Positions 8,124-17,733 are shown, counted from the stretch's first letter. The stretch: DNA of 64,000 bases from Aerococcus christensenii (GCF_001543105.1 NZ_CP014159.1:434001-498000), one strand, 5' to 3'. Notes: generated by a model from the sequence alone, not told the origin. A program made the numbers and translations.

Positions 8124-9764
8124 TTACTTCATTTTTCTAAAGTCCCTACCTTCAATTCCACTGAGGGCTTGATATAAAGGGCCATAGCTTCCTCCTTGAT
8201 TAGTCATTGCCTGATAGCAGGCATGGCTTCTGTTTGAAATAAAACTGTATAAAAGATCGCGATCTGTTTTCGATGCTTTTTTCTTCATTGTTCTGAAATA
8301 TTTCTTATACTTTGCTTGGGTTTTTCTTCCCGTTGCATTGTACACAGGGAAAGAATACCTTCCAATCACTATCTCTAATCCCAATAAAATCAATAAGACG
8401 CCCATCCAGACATAGCCACCGTGCAATTGAAAACTTAGTCTTAAGCTATACAAGAAACTACAGAGTGTGATTAAAATATTTACTAACCAGAAAGTCGAAA
8501 AACTAATCGTTCCTCTCATATCTTCCAATTGCCAAGCTTTCATTTGTTGTTTAATTGCTTGGCGAATATCTTTTAACAAAGTCTTATAAGCAAGCGTCTG
8601 TTTATGAGAGTGAACACTTTGTTCTCCTGTTTTGAAAATCAAATAATCAAACCATTGCCCTTTCGAAACTTTTTGAAAACAAACTAAAACGATAGATTCT
8701 ACAGGATTATCTGTCACAGTCGATTTCACGCGAATAATTGGTCGAAAATGTCCTTTTGACTCTTGAAATTCTAAACTCAAAAGATTTTTATGCACCAATT
8801 CATAAATAATTAGCCATAAATAGTCTTCCGATGCTTTTCTTATTTTGAGAACTTTTGCGACTTCTATCGGCCGTAAAGCAGGGGCATAGACGTTTGACTC
8901 ATCTTCTAAAGGTAACTTCTTATATTTCAAGAAGCTTACAGTATAAGCGCCTACAAGAAGCACTACAAATATAACCAGCCCTCTTAATTGCCACCAGAGT
9001 TTTCTATGGGCTTGTTCTTTTTCCTGGGTTTTCTTATCAAGTTCTTGAATAATCTGTTCTCCTTTTGATTTTGGACCTTCTCCTGAAGTATGAGGCATAT
9101 ATTCTGCAGGTAAAACCATAGTAACGTGAAGAGGCGCATGCGCTGAACGATCTGTCATTTTCACAACGTAAGTCTGGTCATCTTTAAAGTAGCTCGTATA
9201 AGAAGCTTTACTCTCCAACCACACTTTAAACTGGCTTTTATCCACACTTTTTGGGAATTTAAAAGTTAGGGTAACTTGATCCACATCAAACGGGGCTAAA
9301 GCAAACTCTTTTTGTAAAATAACGGACTGATCATATCTCATCCAAGCTTCGGAAATGACTGACTGATAATGCGTGACTTCATCATCCCCAGACATCGTAT
9401 TATAAAGAGAAACTTTTGTATTTTTTCCATCTTTTGATAAAGAAAAAGTCCCCACCGTATGCGAACTACTTTCTACAAAAGGGAAAGGCTGATCTGCTGA
9501 ATCGGTTTTCATATCAACTGCTAGGTGGGATAATTTGCCACCTTCCCCTAAACCAATGTAGTGACTGATTTGGTCCACTTGTTTTTGAAAACGATATCGT
9601 ATTATTTCTTCTTCAGTGATTTGTCCTTGATCATCATTTGTTACAACAATCTCATAATTCTTAATCTGAACGCCCTTATTTTGTTCATCCGCTTTGACTT
9701 CTCCACTATTGATAAAGAAAAGTCCAATCAGGGCGATCACCCCTAAATATTTTTTTAAATCCAT
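8124..9764 (-). CDS. DUF2207 membrane protein inserted in the WalRK operon
   Basis: A 546-residue protein with a signal peptide (about 1-25), an extracellular DUF2207-type beta domain (about 30-220, KNYEIVVTNDDQGQITEEEII), a membrane helix near 262-280 and two more hydrophobic segments near 423-463. The C-terminal part is cytoplasmic and basic. It lacks the glycine-rich tail found in many DUF2207 proteins. Its function is unknown. It lies between yycI and yycJ, 14 bp after yycI and 12 bp before yycJ, so it must be transcribed with walRK. That place is usually empty in WalRK operons. Confidence 0.8.
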   Translation of the reverse strand: MDLKKYLGVIALIGLFFINSGEVKADEQNKGVQIKNYEIVVTNDDQGQITEEEIIRYRFQKQVDQISHYIGLGEGGKLSHLAVDMKTDSADQPFPFVESSSHTVGTFSLSKDGKNTKVSLYNTMSGDDEVTHYQSVISEAWMRYDQSVILQKEFALAPFDVDQVTLTFKFPKSVDKSQFKVWLESKASYTSYFKDDQTYVVKMTDRSAHAPLHVTMVLPAEYMPHTSGEGPKSKGEQIIQELDKKTQEKEQAHRKLWWQLRGLVIFVVLLVGAYTVSFLKYKKLPLEDESNVYAPALRPIEVAKVLKIRKASEDYLWLIIYELVHKNLLSLEFQESKGHFRPIIRVKSTVTDNPVESIVLVCFQKVSKGQWFDYLIFKTGEQSVHSHKQTLAYKTLLKDIRQAIKQQMKAWQLEDMRGTISFSTFWLVNILITLCSFLYSLRLSFQLHGGYVWMGVLLILLGLEIVIGRYSFPVYNATGRKTQAKYKKYFRTMKKKASKTDRDLLYSFISNRSHACYQAMTNQGGSYGPLYQALSGIEGRDFRKMK

Positions 9765-9778
9765 GGCTTCTTCCTTTC

Positions 9779-10651
9779 TTAATCGTGCCTATTGTCTCCT
9801 CCTTGACCTTTTGGCAATAAATCAGAAGGGTTTTGAATAATTGTGCCGTTTATTCCATCGACATAAACAGTCTTCAAAGAATGAGCATCTAATCGAATGA
9901 CAATCGCCCATACAGGCTTATAGACAATAATATCTTCTACTCTAAGAGTCTGTTGATAGCTAAGTTGGGCCGAAACCACACTTGACTTTGAAGGGATCTC
10001 ATTATAGAGATATAAATTTTCTACAGCTTTTTTAGAAGAGATAAGAGACCTTACCTGACCTTGGGGCTGAACCTTTTGAATGTGGCTCATTTCATAAGAA
10101 ACAATTTCATTTTGATCATTCAAATGAAAAATGAGTCGTGCGGTAGAATCAGTAATCAAGCGATCGTCATATCCTACTTGCCCATAATAAATCATTTTAC
10201 GTTGTCGATTATACACCAAAAAGCGATAAGACTCCCCTTCTTCAATACTTCCCTCTGTCAAAAGTTTATTAATAGGAGAAAGTACTTCATTAGGTAAACG
10301 AGTAGGGTCATCACTTACTTGCTTCAATCCTTTTAAAGCAATCGGATGAGCAAATTCTCCATAAAGTTGCCCAGTATCCTTATCCCATTTTAAACGCTGA
10401 GCTTGTGGTCGATTCTCTCCTTCTGTCGAGAGTTTCTGTTGCTTCCCAGCGATAAAAGGCTCTTTGCCTTCTTCACTGGATAAATCAAAAGTCAAATTAA
10501 TTTCATTTGCTTTTAATTCTTGTTCAATATTAATATTGTCCTGACTTAGAGAAGTCATCAACATATTTTTCCCAAATAAGGTGTAGGCGAGAAAGGTGTT
10601 GAGCAAAAAGAAAGCAATAATTAAAATATTCTCTATCCTTCTAAAATCCAC
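9779..10651 (-). CDS. yycI: WalRK operon membrane protein YycI/WalI
   Basis: A 290-residue bitopic protein: a short cytoplasmic start, one membrane helix (about residues 7-26, RIENILIIAFFLLNTFLAYTL) and an extracytoplasmic YycI domain with a YycH/YycI-type C-terminal repeat (KPVWAIVIRLDAHSLKTVYVDGINGTI). In B. subtilis YycI and YycH form a complex with WalK that tunes its activity. The start is a GTG behind a strong RBS (AAGGAGG) that overlaps the yycH stop region. Confidence 0.93.
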   Translation of the reverse strand: MDFRRIENILIIAFFLLNTFLAYTLFGKNMLMTSLSQDNINIEQELKANEINLTFDLSSEEGKEPFIAGKQQKLSTEGENRPQAQRLKWDKDTGQLYGEFAHPIALKGLKQVSDDPTRLPNEVLSPINKLLTEGSIEEGESYRFLVYNRQRKMIYYGQVGYDDRLITDSTARLIFHLNDQNEIVSYEMSHIQKVQPQGQVRSLISSKKAVENLYLYNEIPSKSSVVSAQLSYQQTLRVEDIIVYKPVWAIVIRLDAHSLKTVYVDGINGTIIQNPSDLLPKGQGGDNRHD

Positions 10652-10665
10652 AAGTATCCGCCTCC

Positions 10666-12150
10666 TTATCTCTTCACTTTCCGGCTATTAGGAAAATATC
10701 TTTCCTCTTCCTTAGCATCTATTTCTGCAGGTTGGACAGTATCTCCCTGTTTTTTAAATTCGATATAAATAGGAGCTTTTGTGTTCTCATCTCGGGTCAC
10801 ACAATCTTCATGTTTATGCATATCCACTAATTCATCTAATACATAATAATGGCCTTCTTTTTCTATCATCCAACACGGCAAAAGACTGACCAAGCGATTC
10901 GATTTAGGACTTGGCACCCAATAATATCCCAATTTTAAAGAATCAATATCTTCCGAAGAAATTCCATTTGCTTCTAAAAGGTGGAGAATTTTACTTGCTG
11001 GTTGCAATTCAAAGTGCTCGGTCAAATCCGTAATAGGGGTTTGAATCGCTAAAACAGAAAACTTGCTATCTATCTCATTTTCTTTCGTTGTCTCTATCTT
11101 CAAACGCGAAACATAATTGGACCCATAGATAGGAATTCCGTTCACATTTTTTCTAAAAATCACTTGCTTAGTATCCGAATCATAATGAGCAAATGACCAA
11201 TCTTCCTTGGTAATCCATAATTTTTCTAAACCTTGAAAAGCCTGAATTACTGCTTCTAACTGATCTTTTGCTTTTTTCTCAACATTCGTATGCGTATAAT
11301 GCACTTCAAAATTCTTATTATTAACAATTAATCCTTTATTCTCCGTATAATATCTAGCACTCTCAACATCCGAATAATCGTTAACCTGATCTGGTAAGTC
11401 AAACAAAAGCTGCAAAAAAGTGTCGTTAGGTTGTCGATCTACTATATAAGAAAAAGTAGGCACCGAAATTTTTTCATCGAACAAGTAATCATGGCCTTGC
11501 TTCAAATGAACTAATTTACTTTGTTTGAATTTCTTTTTATTCGCTTCTACTTCATTTTCAACGACTTGATAATCTATTTTTTGCTTCAAAGGAAGTTTAT
11601 AAGCTAGATTTTTACAATCATCCAATACATAAAGAGCTTGATCCCCTTTAACATATGCAATTCCTGTTGCTGAAAAATTTCGCCAAGCATCAGGCAAGGC
11701 CTCCTTATTTAAACCAAACAAATGGACCGGTAAGTTATCAGAATATTGAAGCTCAAAATACGACTTTCCTAACGCATACTGTTCAAATTGATCCATCGGC
11801 TGACTCTCTAGATGATCGGGTAAGTTATTGCCTAAAGAAAATTGAAAAAAATTCTCATTAAATTCTCTCATCAAATCCTTGTCTAAGGTTTTTAAATATT
11901 TTTTTCCGTCAGAATAAATAAAAGCTCCCGGTGAAAAAGCCTTCAACAAAGGAACTTCTTCCCCCTGACTAACCATTTGAGTAGGGGTAACGATCAATGA
12001 CTGTCCTTCAGGAGCCTTTTTTCTTTGTATTCGACTCGATAAATTAGAAAAAGGCCCCATAATATTCAAAGAGAAAAATACACTCATTAACACCAATACC
12101 GCTAATAGTAAATGGGGGATTCCTGCCCAAAATTTATGCATTAACTCCAC
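10666..12150 (-). CDS. yycH: WalRK operon regulatory protein YycH/WalH
   Basis: A 494-residue bitopic protein with one membrane helix (about 13-31) and a long extracellular YycH domain. It is divergent in sequence but recognised from size, topology and position between walK and yycI. The C-terminal lobe (about 355-460) repeats the YycI-type fold, with a WMIEKEGHYYVLDE stretch. It is expected to bind YycI and the WalK sensor and so modulate kinase output. Its start overlaps the end of walK by 10 bases. Confidence 0.9.
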   Translation of the reverse strand: MELMHKFWAGIPHLLLAVLVLMSVFFSLNIMGPFSNLSSRIQRKKAPEGQSLIVTPTQMVSQGEEVPLLKAFSPGAFIYSDGKKYLKTLDKDLMREFNENFFQFSLGNNLPDHLESQPMDQFEQYALGKSYFELQYSDNLPVHLFGLNKEALPDAWRNFSATGIAYVKGDQALYVLDDCKNLAYKLPLKQKIDYQVVENEVEANKKKFKQSKLVHLKQGHDYLFDEKISVPTFSYIVDRQPNDTFLQLLFDLPDQVNDYSDVESARYYTENKGLIVNNKNFEVHYTHTNVEKKAKDQLEAVIQAFQGLEKLWITKEDWSFAHYDSDTKQVIFRKNVNGIPIYGSNYVSRLKIETTKENEIDSKFSVLAIQTPITDLTEHFELQPASKILHLLEANGISSEDIDSLKLGYYWVPSPKSNRLVSLLPCWMIEKEGHYYVLDELVDMHKHEDCVTRDENTKAPIYIEFKKQGDTVQPAEIDAKEEERYFPNSRKVKR

Positions 12151-14003
12151 TCATCCTCTCCGATTGTTGGGTCATAAGGTAAGGAAATATAGAAACTTGA
12201 TCCCTTGTTTTCAATACTGTTCACCCAAATTCGTCCATTCAATCTTTCTACGACTTCCTTGGCAATAGCCAAGCCTAAGCCTGTTCCTCCTTGTTCCCTG
12301 GACCTTGCCTTATCTACACGATAAAAACGTTCAAAAATATGCGGGATAGCCTTTTGCGGGATTCCTAGTCCTTGATCCTGAATACTTAACAAAGCCTCAT
12401 TATGGGTGGTCATTAAACGTACCGTAATATTTCCCCCATCTGGTGAGTACTTAATCGCATTATTTAAAATATTATCAATAATTTGTGTTAAGCGATCTTG
12501 ATCCGCTTCAACCCATATTGGCTTATCAGAAAGTTCTCTTAAAATCTTATAATCCTTATTCGCATATTCTTCACTACTGAGCATCATATCAAAGCGATCC
12601 AAAATATGATCGACTAAACGTGACAAGTCAATTAATTCTAAATTCATTTCTTGGCGATTAGAGTCCATTCGAGACAAGTTCAGCAAATCAGAGATCATCC
12701 GAATCATCCGATCCGTTTCTCTTTGAATCACATCTAAGAATTCTCTCGCTAATTTTGGATCTTCCAAAGCGCCATCTGACAAAGCCTCGCTGTATGAACG
12801 AACAGACGTTAAAGGTGTACGTAATTCATGAGAAACATTGGATACAAATTGACGACGATCCCGTTCAATCTTTTCACGCTCTGTGACATCTGTTAATACC
12901 CAAATCAACCCAGAAACATACCGTGATTCCCGTTGAATAACTGAAATTTCTCCCTTTATAATCGATTCTTGTCCATCTTCATTCACAAAAGGGATCAAAA
13001 TATCGTGATCCATATTTAATAATTCTCTAAAGGTATACTTATCCCTTAGATTTAAGACTTCCATAATAGAATGCCCAATCACTTCTTCTTCGGTTTTTCC
13101 AATAAAATCCAGTGCCCGATTATTAGTAATCATCACTCTACTCCGACGATCTGTTGCAATCACGCCGTCAGTCATGTGTTTGAGCACGGAATCGAGTCGT
13201 TGACGTTCAGCCTCTGTGGTCTCCTGAGCTTCCTTCACGCGCACAGAAAGGTAATTAATAGAACGTGCTAAAATTCCCATCTCATCTTTGGAATAAATTT
13301 TGACTTGATCATTATAATTTCCATCTGCTATCTTCTCAATTTGATCCGTCATAGCCTGAATAGGACGAGTAATTCCCTTCGATACCAAAAATGCTAACAA
13401 AATAGAAAAAACTAAGGCGATAACAGAAGAAGTGATAAAGATTAACCCAATGTTTTGCACTTGATTGTATACTGTTTCAATATTGACTGTGACACATAAA
13501 ACGCCAAGTAATAGCCCTGCATTTTCAGAAGAGAAGATAGGGACTACAAACTTTTTGATTCGAATATTTTCATTACTATCAAAATATTCTTTGTTCAAAC
13601 TCATATTGTTATAAAGAACTGAACGAATAGTGGTATCTGTCGTCTGTTGCCCAACATTGCCTTGATTAGAAGGATTAGAAGACGCCAAAATCTGGCCATT
13701 TGCATTCACAACTACCGTATCGAGAACGTTGCTCACATTAAAACGACGCAACGAATTAATCAATTGCGCCTTTTTGTCTGCTTCATTTCCTTCTTTTTCT
13801 TGAATAACAGGCCGCACACTATCTTCCAAAAAGCCAATCTGAACACTCATTTGATCATCAAAGGTTCTCAACATTTCTTTTTCAAGATTTCGGATAAAAT
13901 AAGCCCCTACAAGTTGCAAGCCTAATAATAGAACCAGAATAATAACTAAAGGAATTTTAAAATGAATAGAAGAGAGGAAGCCTAATTTTCTTTTTCTAGA
14001 CAT
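12141..14003 (-). CDS. walK: Sensor histidine kinase WalK (VicK)
   Basis: A 620-residue kinase with two membrane helices (about 17-37 and 186-208) around an extracellular Cache/PAS-like sensor of about 145 residues. This is the long two-helix form, not the single-helix streptococcal VicK. HAMP (208-260), cytosolic PAS (about 265-375), HisKA with phospho-acceptor His392 (SNVSHELRTPLTS) and HATPase_c (N box DNILNNAIKYSPDGG, then DQGLGIP and GGTGLGLAIAKEVV) follow. It controls cell-wall hydrolase genes through WalR and is usually essential. It is 4 bp downstream of walR. Confidence 0.97.
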   Translation of the reverse strand: MSRKRKLGFLSSIHFKIPLVIILVLLLGLQLVGAYFIRNLEKEMLRTFDDQMSVQIGFLEDSVRPVIQEKEGNEADKKAQLINSLRRFNVSNVLDTVVVNANGQILASSNPSNQGNVGQQTTDTTIRSVLYNNMSLNKEYFDSNENIRIKKFVVPIFSSENAGLLLGVLCVTVNIETVYNQVQNIGLIFITSSVIALVFSILLAFLVSKGITRPIQAMTDQIEKIADGNYNDQVKIYSKDEMGILARSINYLSVRVKEAQETTEAERQRLDSVLKHMTDGVIATDRRSRVMITNNRALDFIGKTEEEVIGHSIMEVLNLRDKYTFRELLNMDHDILIPFVNEDGQESIIKGEISVIQRESRYVSGLIWVLTDVTEREKIERDRRQFVSNVSHELRTPLTSVRSYSEALSDGALEDPKLAREFLDVIQRETDRMIRMISDLLNLSRMDSNRQEMNLELIDLSRLVDHILDRFDMMLSSEEYANKDYKILRELSDKPIWVEADQDRLTQIIDNILNNAIKYSPDGGNITVRLMTTHNEALLSIQDQGLGIPQKAIPHIFERFYRVDKARSREQGGTGLGLAIAKEVVERLNGRIWVNSIENKGSSFYISLPYDPTIGEDEWS

Positions 14004-14007
14004 ACCT

Positions 14008-14724
14008 CTACTCCTGACTTGCTTCTTGAAGGAAATAACCTACACCACGTCTTGTCATTAAATACTTGGGTTGAGAAGGTAAGTCTTCGATTTTCTCACG
14101 TAAACGTCGAACAGTGACGTCTACTGTTCGAACATCTCCAAAATAATCATAGCCCCATACCGTCTGAAGAAGATTTTCTCTCGTCATCACTTGCCCTAAA
14201 TGCTTAGCTAAATAATGAAGAAGTTCAAACTCCCGGTGGGTTAGCTCAATTTCATTTCCATTTTTTGAAACATAGTAGGCATCCTCATGAATAATCAAAT
14301 TCCCTACTACAATTTCATTCAATCCACTATCATCTTCCGTTTGTTCTTCTTGCTTAGATACATCCGAACGCCGAATATTGGCCTTGATCCGAGCAGAAAG
14401 TTCTCGATTAGAGAAAGGCTTGGTCACATAATCATCTGCGCCCATTTCAAGACCTAGCACTTTATCAATTTCTTCTCCCTTAGCTGTCAACATAATAATA
14501 GGGACATTTGAAGATTTACGAATTTCTCGACAAACTTCTAACCCATCTTTTTTGGGAAGCATTAAATCTAGAAGAACAAGATCTGGTTGATAGTCCTCGA
14601 AGATTTCTAAAGCTTCTTCTCCATCAAAAGCGGCTTTTGCTTCATAACCCTCTTTTTTCAGATTAAAAGTAATAATATCAGAGATAGCTTTTTCGTCATC
14701 CACCACTAATATCTTTTTCATCAC
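14008..14724 (-). CDS. walR: Response regulator WalR (VicR)
   Basis: A 238-residue OmpR/PhoB-type regulator. The receiver domain has the acidic pair VVDDE, phospho-acceptor Asp53 (LLDLMLP) and Lys in MLTAKGEE. The winged-helix DNA-binding domain (about 135-235) has [16 protein letters not shown] as recognition region. It is the first gene of the wal operon, and its sequence [19 protein letters not shown] is close to textbook WalR. The start may be either of the two adjacent Met codons. Confidence 0.97.
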   Translation of the reverse strand: MMKKILVVDDEKAISDIITFNLKKEGYEAKAAFDGEEALEIFEDYQPDLVLLDLMLPKKDGLEVCREIRKSSNVPIIMLTAKGEEIDKVLGLEMGADDYVTKPFSNRELSARIKANIRRSDVSKQEEQTEDDSGLNEIVVGNLIIHEDAYYVSKNGNEIELTHREFELLHYLAKHLGQVMTRENLLQTVWGYDYFGDVRTVDVTVRRLREKIEDLPSQPKYLMTRRGVGYFLQEASQE

Positions 14725-14767
14725 TACACATCCTCTCTTCCCATCAATAATCCTTTGAATTTAATAT

Positions 14768-14796
14768 ATTATACCGTGAAAACTGTAAAAAACCAA
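14768..14796 (-). promoter_or_regulatory. Promoter of the walRK operon
   Basis: On the minus strand TTGGTT (14791-14796) and TATAAT (14768-14773) are separated by exactly 17 bp, 44 bp upstream of walR. The spacing is ideal and the -10 is perfect, so this is probably a sigma-A promoter. Confidence 0.75.
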
Positions 14797-14822
14797 CGTG
14801 TCCTCTTCTTCCTTCATTCCTC

Positions 14823-14853
14823 ATAAAAAAAAGCACTCTTAAAAGTGCTTTCC
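14823..14853 (-). terminator. Terminator after the LysM/CHAP hydrolase gene
   Basis: A stem AAGCACT/AGTGCTT (14831-14837 with 14844-14850), followed in minus orientation by a run of eight or more T. It separates the hydrolase gene from the walRK promoter. Confidence 0.85.
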
Positions 14854-14905
14854 AAATTTGAACAAAAGAAAAACGAGAGGGGGAGTCTCGCTTTTTCTAT
14901 TATTC

Positions 14906-16258
14906 TTAAAAGTTAATGAATTGACAAGATGATGCAACCGCAGCTGGAATGGTACGATAGTTGACACCTGATACTCCAGCATAGTTCATTTCAGAAATTT
15001 GGAAAGAGCCATCTGGATAAACAGCTTCAACAAAACCAACGTGACCATAACTAGAAGCACCCGCTACTCCAGCTGGGAAGCTAACAGCGGTTCCTACTTG
15101 TGGGTGGTTCGAAACAGCTAATCCATACTGAGCAGCATAAGCTCCCCATTCATTAGCATTTCCCATCATTCCAGGCACTGGACGTCCTAATCCATACAAA
15201 CGATTAATTACATAAGCTGTACATTGTCCTGCAGGCGCAAGATTACGTGGATCCACTGAACCATTATAAGGTCCGTGTTGTGCAATCTTAGCAGTTGGTT
15301 GTGCGACAGCTTCTTTCTTTTGAGCTTCACGAGCTTGACGTGCAGCTTCTTTTTGACGTGCTTCTTCGCGAAGTTGAGCTTCTTGAGCTGCTTTCTCTTG
15401 GGCTGCCTGAGCTTGACGTTCTTGTTCAGCTTTTTCTTGGGCCGCCTGAGCTTGACGCTCTTGTTCAGCTTTTTCTTGGGCCGCCTGAGCTTGACGTTCT
15501 TGTTCAGCTTTTTCTTGAGATTTCTGAGCTTGAGAAACAGCTTGTGGACTTACAGCTAAAACTTGACCAGCATAAATAAAATCACTGTCTAAACCGTTAG
15601 CTAATTGTAATTCTTCAACATTTAACCCGTAAGCTTCAGCAATTTTAGCAAGTGTATCTCCTGGAACGACTGTGTATTCACTCGTTGCAGCTTGCTCTGT
15701 AGAAGGTGCATCTTTCGCATATTCTTCAACAATAACTTCATCGTCTTGATCGTCAGATACCTTAGCTGTTGAAACAAGTCCTACCTTAACTTGTAAAGGT
15801 TGACCTACAAAAATTAAGTCTCCTTGAATTCCATTAAGGTCACGAATTGCTTGAGCAGTCGTCCCAAACTCTTCAGCAATACGATTCAAGGTATCCCCTG
15901 CAAGGACAGTATAAACACCATTTTGAAGAGCAGAATGAGTGTCCTTTTGTACTTCTTCATGATGTTCCACTGCAGCGGTTTCCTTAACTTCTTGTGTTTG
16001 AACAGGATGTTGTGGAGCAGCTTCCTTAGTTGCTGTAGGAATTTCAAAAGTTTCCCCAGCAAAAATCTTATTGATGTCTTGAATATTATTAGCATCGCGA
16101 ATTTCTTCGATAGTCGTATTAAATTGTAAAGCTAACTCTGATAAAGTATCTCCAAATTTAACAGTATAAGATTCCGCATTGACTTGTGGCGCAGTAACTG
16201 CTGCAATAGCCGCTGTCGCCGCTAAAGATGTCCCTACTACTAATTTCTTGTGCTTCAT
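14906..16258 (-). CDS. Secreted peptidoglycan hydrolase with three LysM and a CHAP domain
   Basis: A 450-residue secreted protein: a signal peptide (about 1-28, VTAPQVNAES), LysM domains at about 31-73, 116-158 and 195-237 (each beginning YTV..GDTL), a Gln/Ala/Glu/Lys-rich linker with three tandem 13-residue repeats (about 250-290), and a C-terminal CHAP domain (about 335-450). The CHAP catalytic residues are seen: Cys in GQCTAYV and His in YGHVGFVE. CHAP amidase/endopeptidases cut stem peptides, and LysM binds glycan. It is the type of gene WalR activates, and two WalR boxes lie upstream. Monocistronic. Confidence 0.9.
   Translation of the reverse strand: MKHKKLVVGTSLAATAAIAAVTAPQVNAESYTVKFGDTLSELALQFNTTIEEIRDANNIQDINKIFAGETFEIPTATKEAAPQHPVQTQEVKETAAVEHHEEVQKDTHSALQNGVYTVLAGDTLNRIAEEFGTTAQAIRDLNGIQGDLIFVGQPLQVKVGLVSTAKVSDDQDDEVIVEEYAKDAPSTEQAATSEYTVVPGDTLAKIAEAYGLNVEELQLANGLDSDFIYAGQVLAVSPQAVSQAQKSQEKAEQERQAQAAQEKAEQERQAQAAQEKAEQERQAQAAQEKAAQEAQLREEARQKEAARQAREAQKKEAVAQPTAKIAQHGPYNGSVDPRNLAPAGQCTAYVINRLYGLGRPVPGMMGNANEWGAYAAQYGLAVSNHPQVGTAVSFPAGVAGASSYGHVGFVEAVYPDGSFQISEMNYAGVSGVNYRTIPAAVASSCQFINF
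15392..15508 (-). repeat. Three tandem 39-bp units inside the LysM/CHAP gene
   Basis: Units at 15392-15430, 15431-15469 and 15470-15508 differ at only a few bases and encode three copies of AEQERQAQAAQEK in the linker. Near-identity at DNA level suggests copy number can vary between strains, changing linker length only. Confidence 0.85.
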
Positions 16259-16321
16259 ATATTTTGTCCCCCAAAATTAATATCTGTATTTTTGTTAACA
16301 CTCGTTTAATTTACAAGTATT

Positions 16322-16366
16322 ATTATACGCTGTCTCTCAAAAGAATTGGTTAACAGTTCTATTACA
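16322..16366 (-). promoter_or_regulatory. Promoter with adjoining WalR box before the LysM/CHAP gene
   Basis: On the minus strand TATAAT (16322-16327) is the -10. Where the -35 should be (16345-16350) the sequence is a poor ACCAAT, but a full WalR box TGTAAT-N5-TGTTAA (16350-16366) abuts it. A weak -35 with an adjoining activator box is the usual form of a WalR-activated promoter. Confidence 0.65.
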
Positions 16367-16500
16367 AAATAATCTCTTCTAGAGTCCTTCTGTTTTCTCT
16401 TTTCTCCCTTTAAACATTTCTTAAAAATCAAAGAGACTCAATACTCTTTTAACTTTCTTTACTTTTTATTTGTCTTTTTTAAATATCTTGATTTCCTATT

Positions 16501-16517
16501 TGTAACAAAGCTGTAAT
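16501..16517 (+). promoter_or_regulatory. Second WalR-type box
   Basis: TGTAAC-N5-TGTAAT matches the WalR consensus TGTWAH-N5-TGTWAH exactly, on the plus strand, about 240 bp upstream of the LysM/CHAP gene. The position is far for direct activation, so it may be an auxiliary site or chance. Confidence 0.4.
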
Positions 16518-16586
16518 ATTGGTGTCATTCACTGACTCTTTTTAAGCCTTCTATTTCTTACCATTGAAATTTTTTTGCATAAATAA

Positions 16587-16622
16587 AAAGAAGCTATTCT
16601 TTCTTCAAAGATAAGCTTCTTT
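16587..16622 (-). terminator. Terminator after the EamA gene
   Basis: A stem AAAGAAGCT/AGCTTCTTT with an inner TCTT/AAGA pairing. In minus orientation it is followed by a T-rich tail. Confidence 0.7.
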
Positions 16623-16634
16623 AAACTTATAGCT

Positions 16635-17522
16635 TTATTTATCATGAACCGTTAACAAAACAGTGGCTAAAATAAATCCCATTCCTAAGTAATCCAATAG
16701 CACAAAAGATGTTTTCAGTAAAAATACAGTTAGCAAAGTTGAAGCCACAGGTTCTACCGTTCCAATCAAACTCACAGGGAGCGGGCCGAGGTATTGAATC
16801 CCCTTTAAATACAAAACATAAGGTGTTAAAGTCCCCACAATCACAGTAAGCACTAACCACAATATAAAATGTCCATTCATTAAATCCAAATGATTCCACG
16901 GATGAATAAAAAGAGATAAGCAAAGACCGCCGATAGCCATTCCTATTCCTGTAGTAGCTAATGGACCATAGCGTTTAATTAAAGGGAGAGGCAACATATG
17001 ATAAAATACCATTCCTACAGCGCTCAACATTCCCCATACTAGTCCCTCCTTAGAAAGGACCAATTGTCCCACTTTTCCATGCGTGGTAATTAAAAGAATG
17101 CCCACAATCGTAAAGAGAATAGCAAAAATTTCCTTACGTTTTGGCCACCTTTTTCCAACTAAGCAATAATAAATCAATAAAAGAATAGGTGCTACATATT
17201 GAAGAATGGTGGCTGTTCCAGGATTCGTTAACGTAATCGTTTTTAAATAAGAAAATTGATTAAACACTAATCCTGCAATAGCAAAAGCAACAAATCTTTT
17301 CCAAATCGATGAATTTTCAAAGAATTCCTTTCCAGGCAATTTTTTTCGAAGCGTTAAATAAATCAAAACTCCTCCACCCGTAATGCTCATTCTAAGCATT
17401 GTTAACTCTTGGGGTAAAACATGAAAAGTCTGCATCACATGTTGACTCAACACGCCTCCTAATCCCCAAAACATACACGCAATAATTGTTAGAATGACCG
17501 CCATGATTTTTTTTGTGCCCAT
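16635..17522 (-). CDS. EamA/DMT-family transporter
   Basis: A 295-residue integral membrane protein with about ten predicted helices in two EamA repeats. The first half opens with IIACMFWGLGGVLSQ and the second with GLVWGMLSAVGMVFYHM. The KTITLTNPGTATILQYVAPI and LGPLPVSLIGTVEPVAS stretches are the typical end-of-repeat signatures. It is a drug/metabolite exporter or permease of unknown substrate. Monocistronic, with its own terminator. Confidence 0.88.
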   Translation of the reverse strand: MGTKKIMAVILTIIACMFWGLGGVLSQHVMQTFHVLPQELTMLRMSITGGGVLIYLTLRKKLPGKEFFENSSIWKRFVAFAIAGLVFNQFSYLKTITLTNPGTATILQYVAPILLLIYYCLVGKRWPKRKEIFAILFTIVGILLITTHGKVGQLVLSKEGLVWGMLSAVGMVFYHMLPLPLIKRYGPLATTGIGMAIGGLCLSLFIHPWNHLDLMNGHFILWLVLTVIVGTLTPYVLYLKGIQYLGPLPVSLIGTVEPVASTLLTVFLLKTSFVLLDYLGMGFILATVLLTVHDK

Positions 17523-17733
17523 ATGAATTCCCCTTTTTTCATTCTTGGCTTTTATTATAACGTTTTCCTTTCTAAAGAAAAGACCTTTTCCTCAAATCTT
17601 TTGTTACAAAAACACCTTTTCTTTAGAAAGCCACAGCAAATGCATCTCGCATCAAAGAAATTATTTCTAACTAATTTTCTCCTTATTAAATAGGAAAATA
17701 AACAACTACATGAGGGGTCAAAATAGGATCCGG

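Larger units (their letters stand above)
16259..16634. other. Intergenic region between the LysM/CHAP gene and the EamA gene
   Basis: A gene-free AT-rich stretch of 376 bp. It holds the hydrolase promoter, two WalR boxes and, at its right end, the terminator of the EamA gene. Nothing else was recognised. Confidence 0.6.

Noticed and set aside
15392..15508. A CRISPR-like array
   Set aside because: The repeats are contiguous without spacers and lie in frame inside a protein linker.
15275..15579. Two long plus-strand frames inside the LysM/CHAP gene
   Set aside because: They are antisense shadows of the repetitive Gln/Ala/Glu linker, whose biased codons remove stop codons on the other strand.
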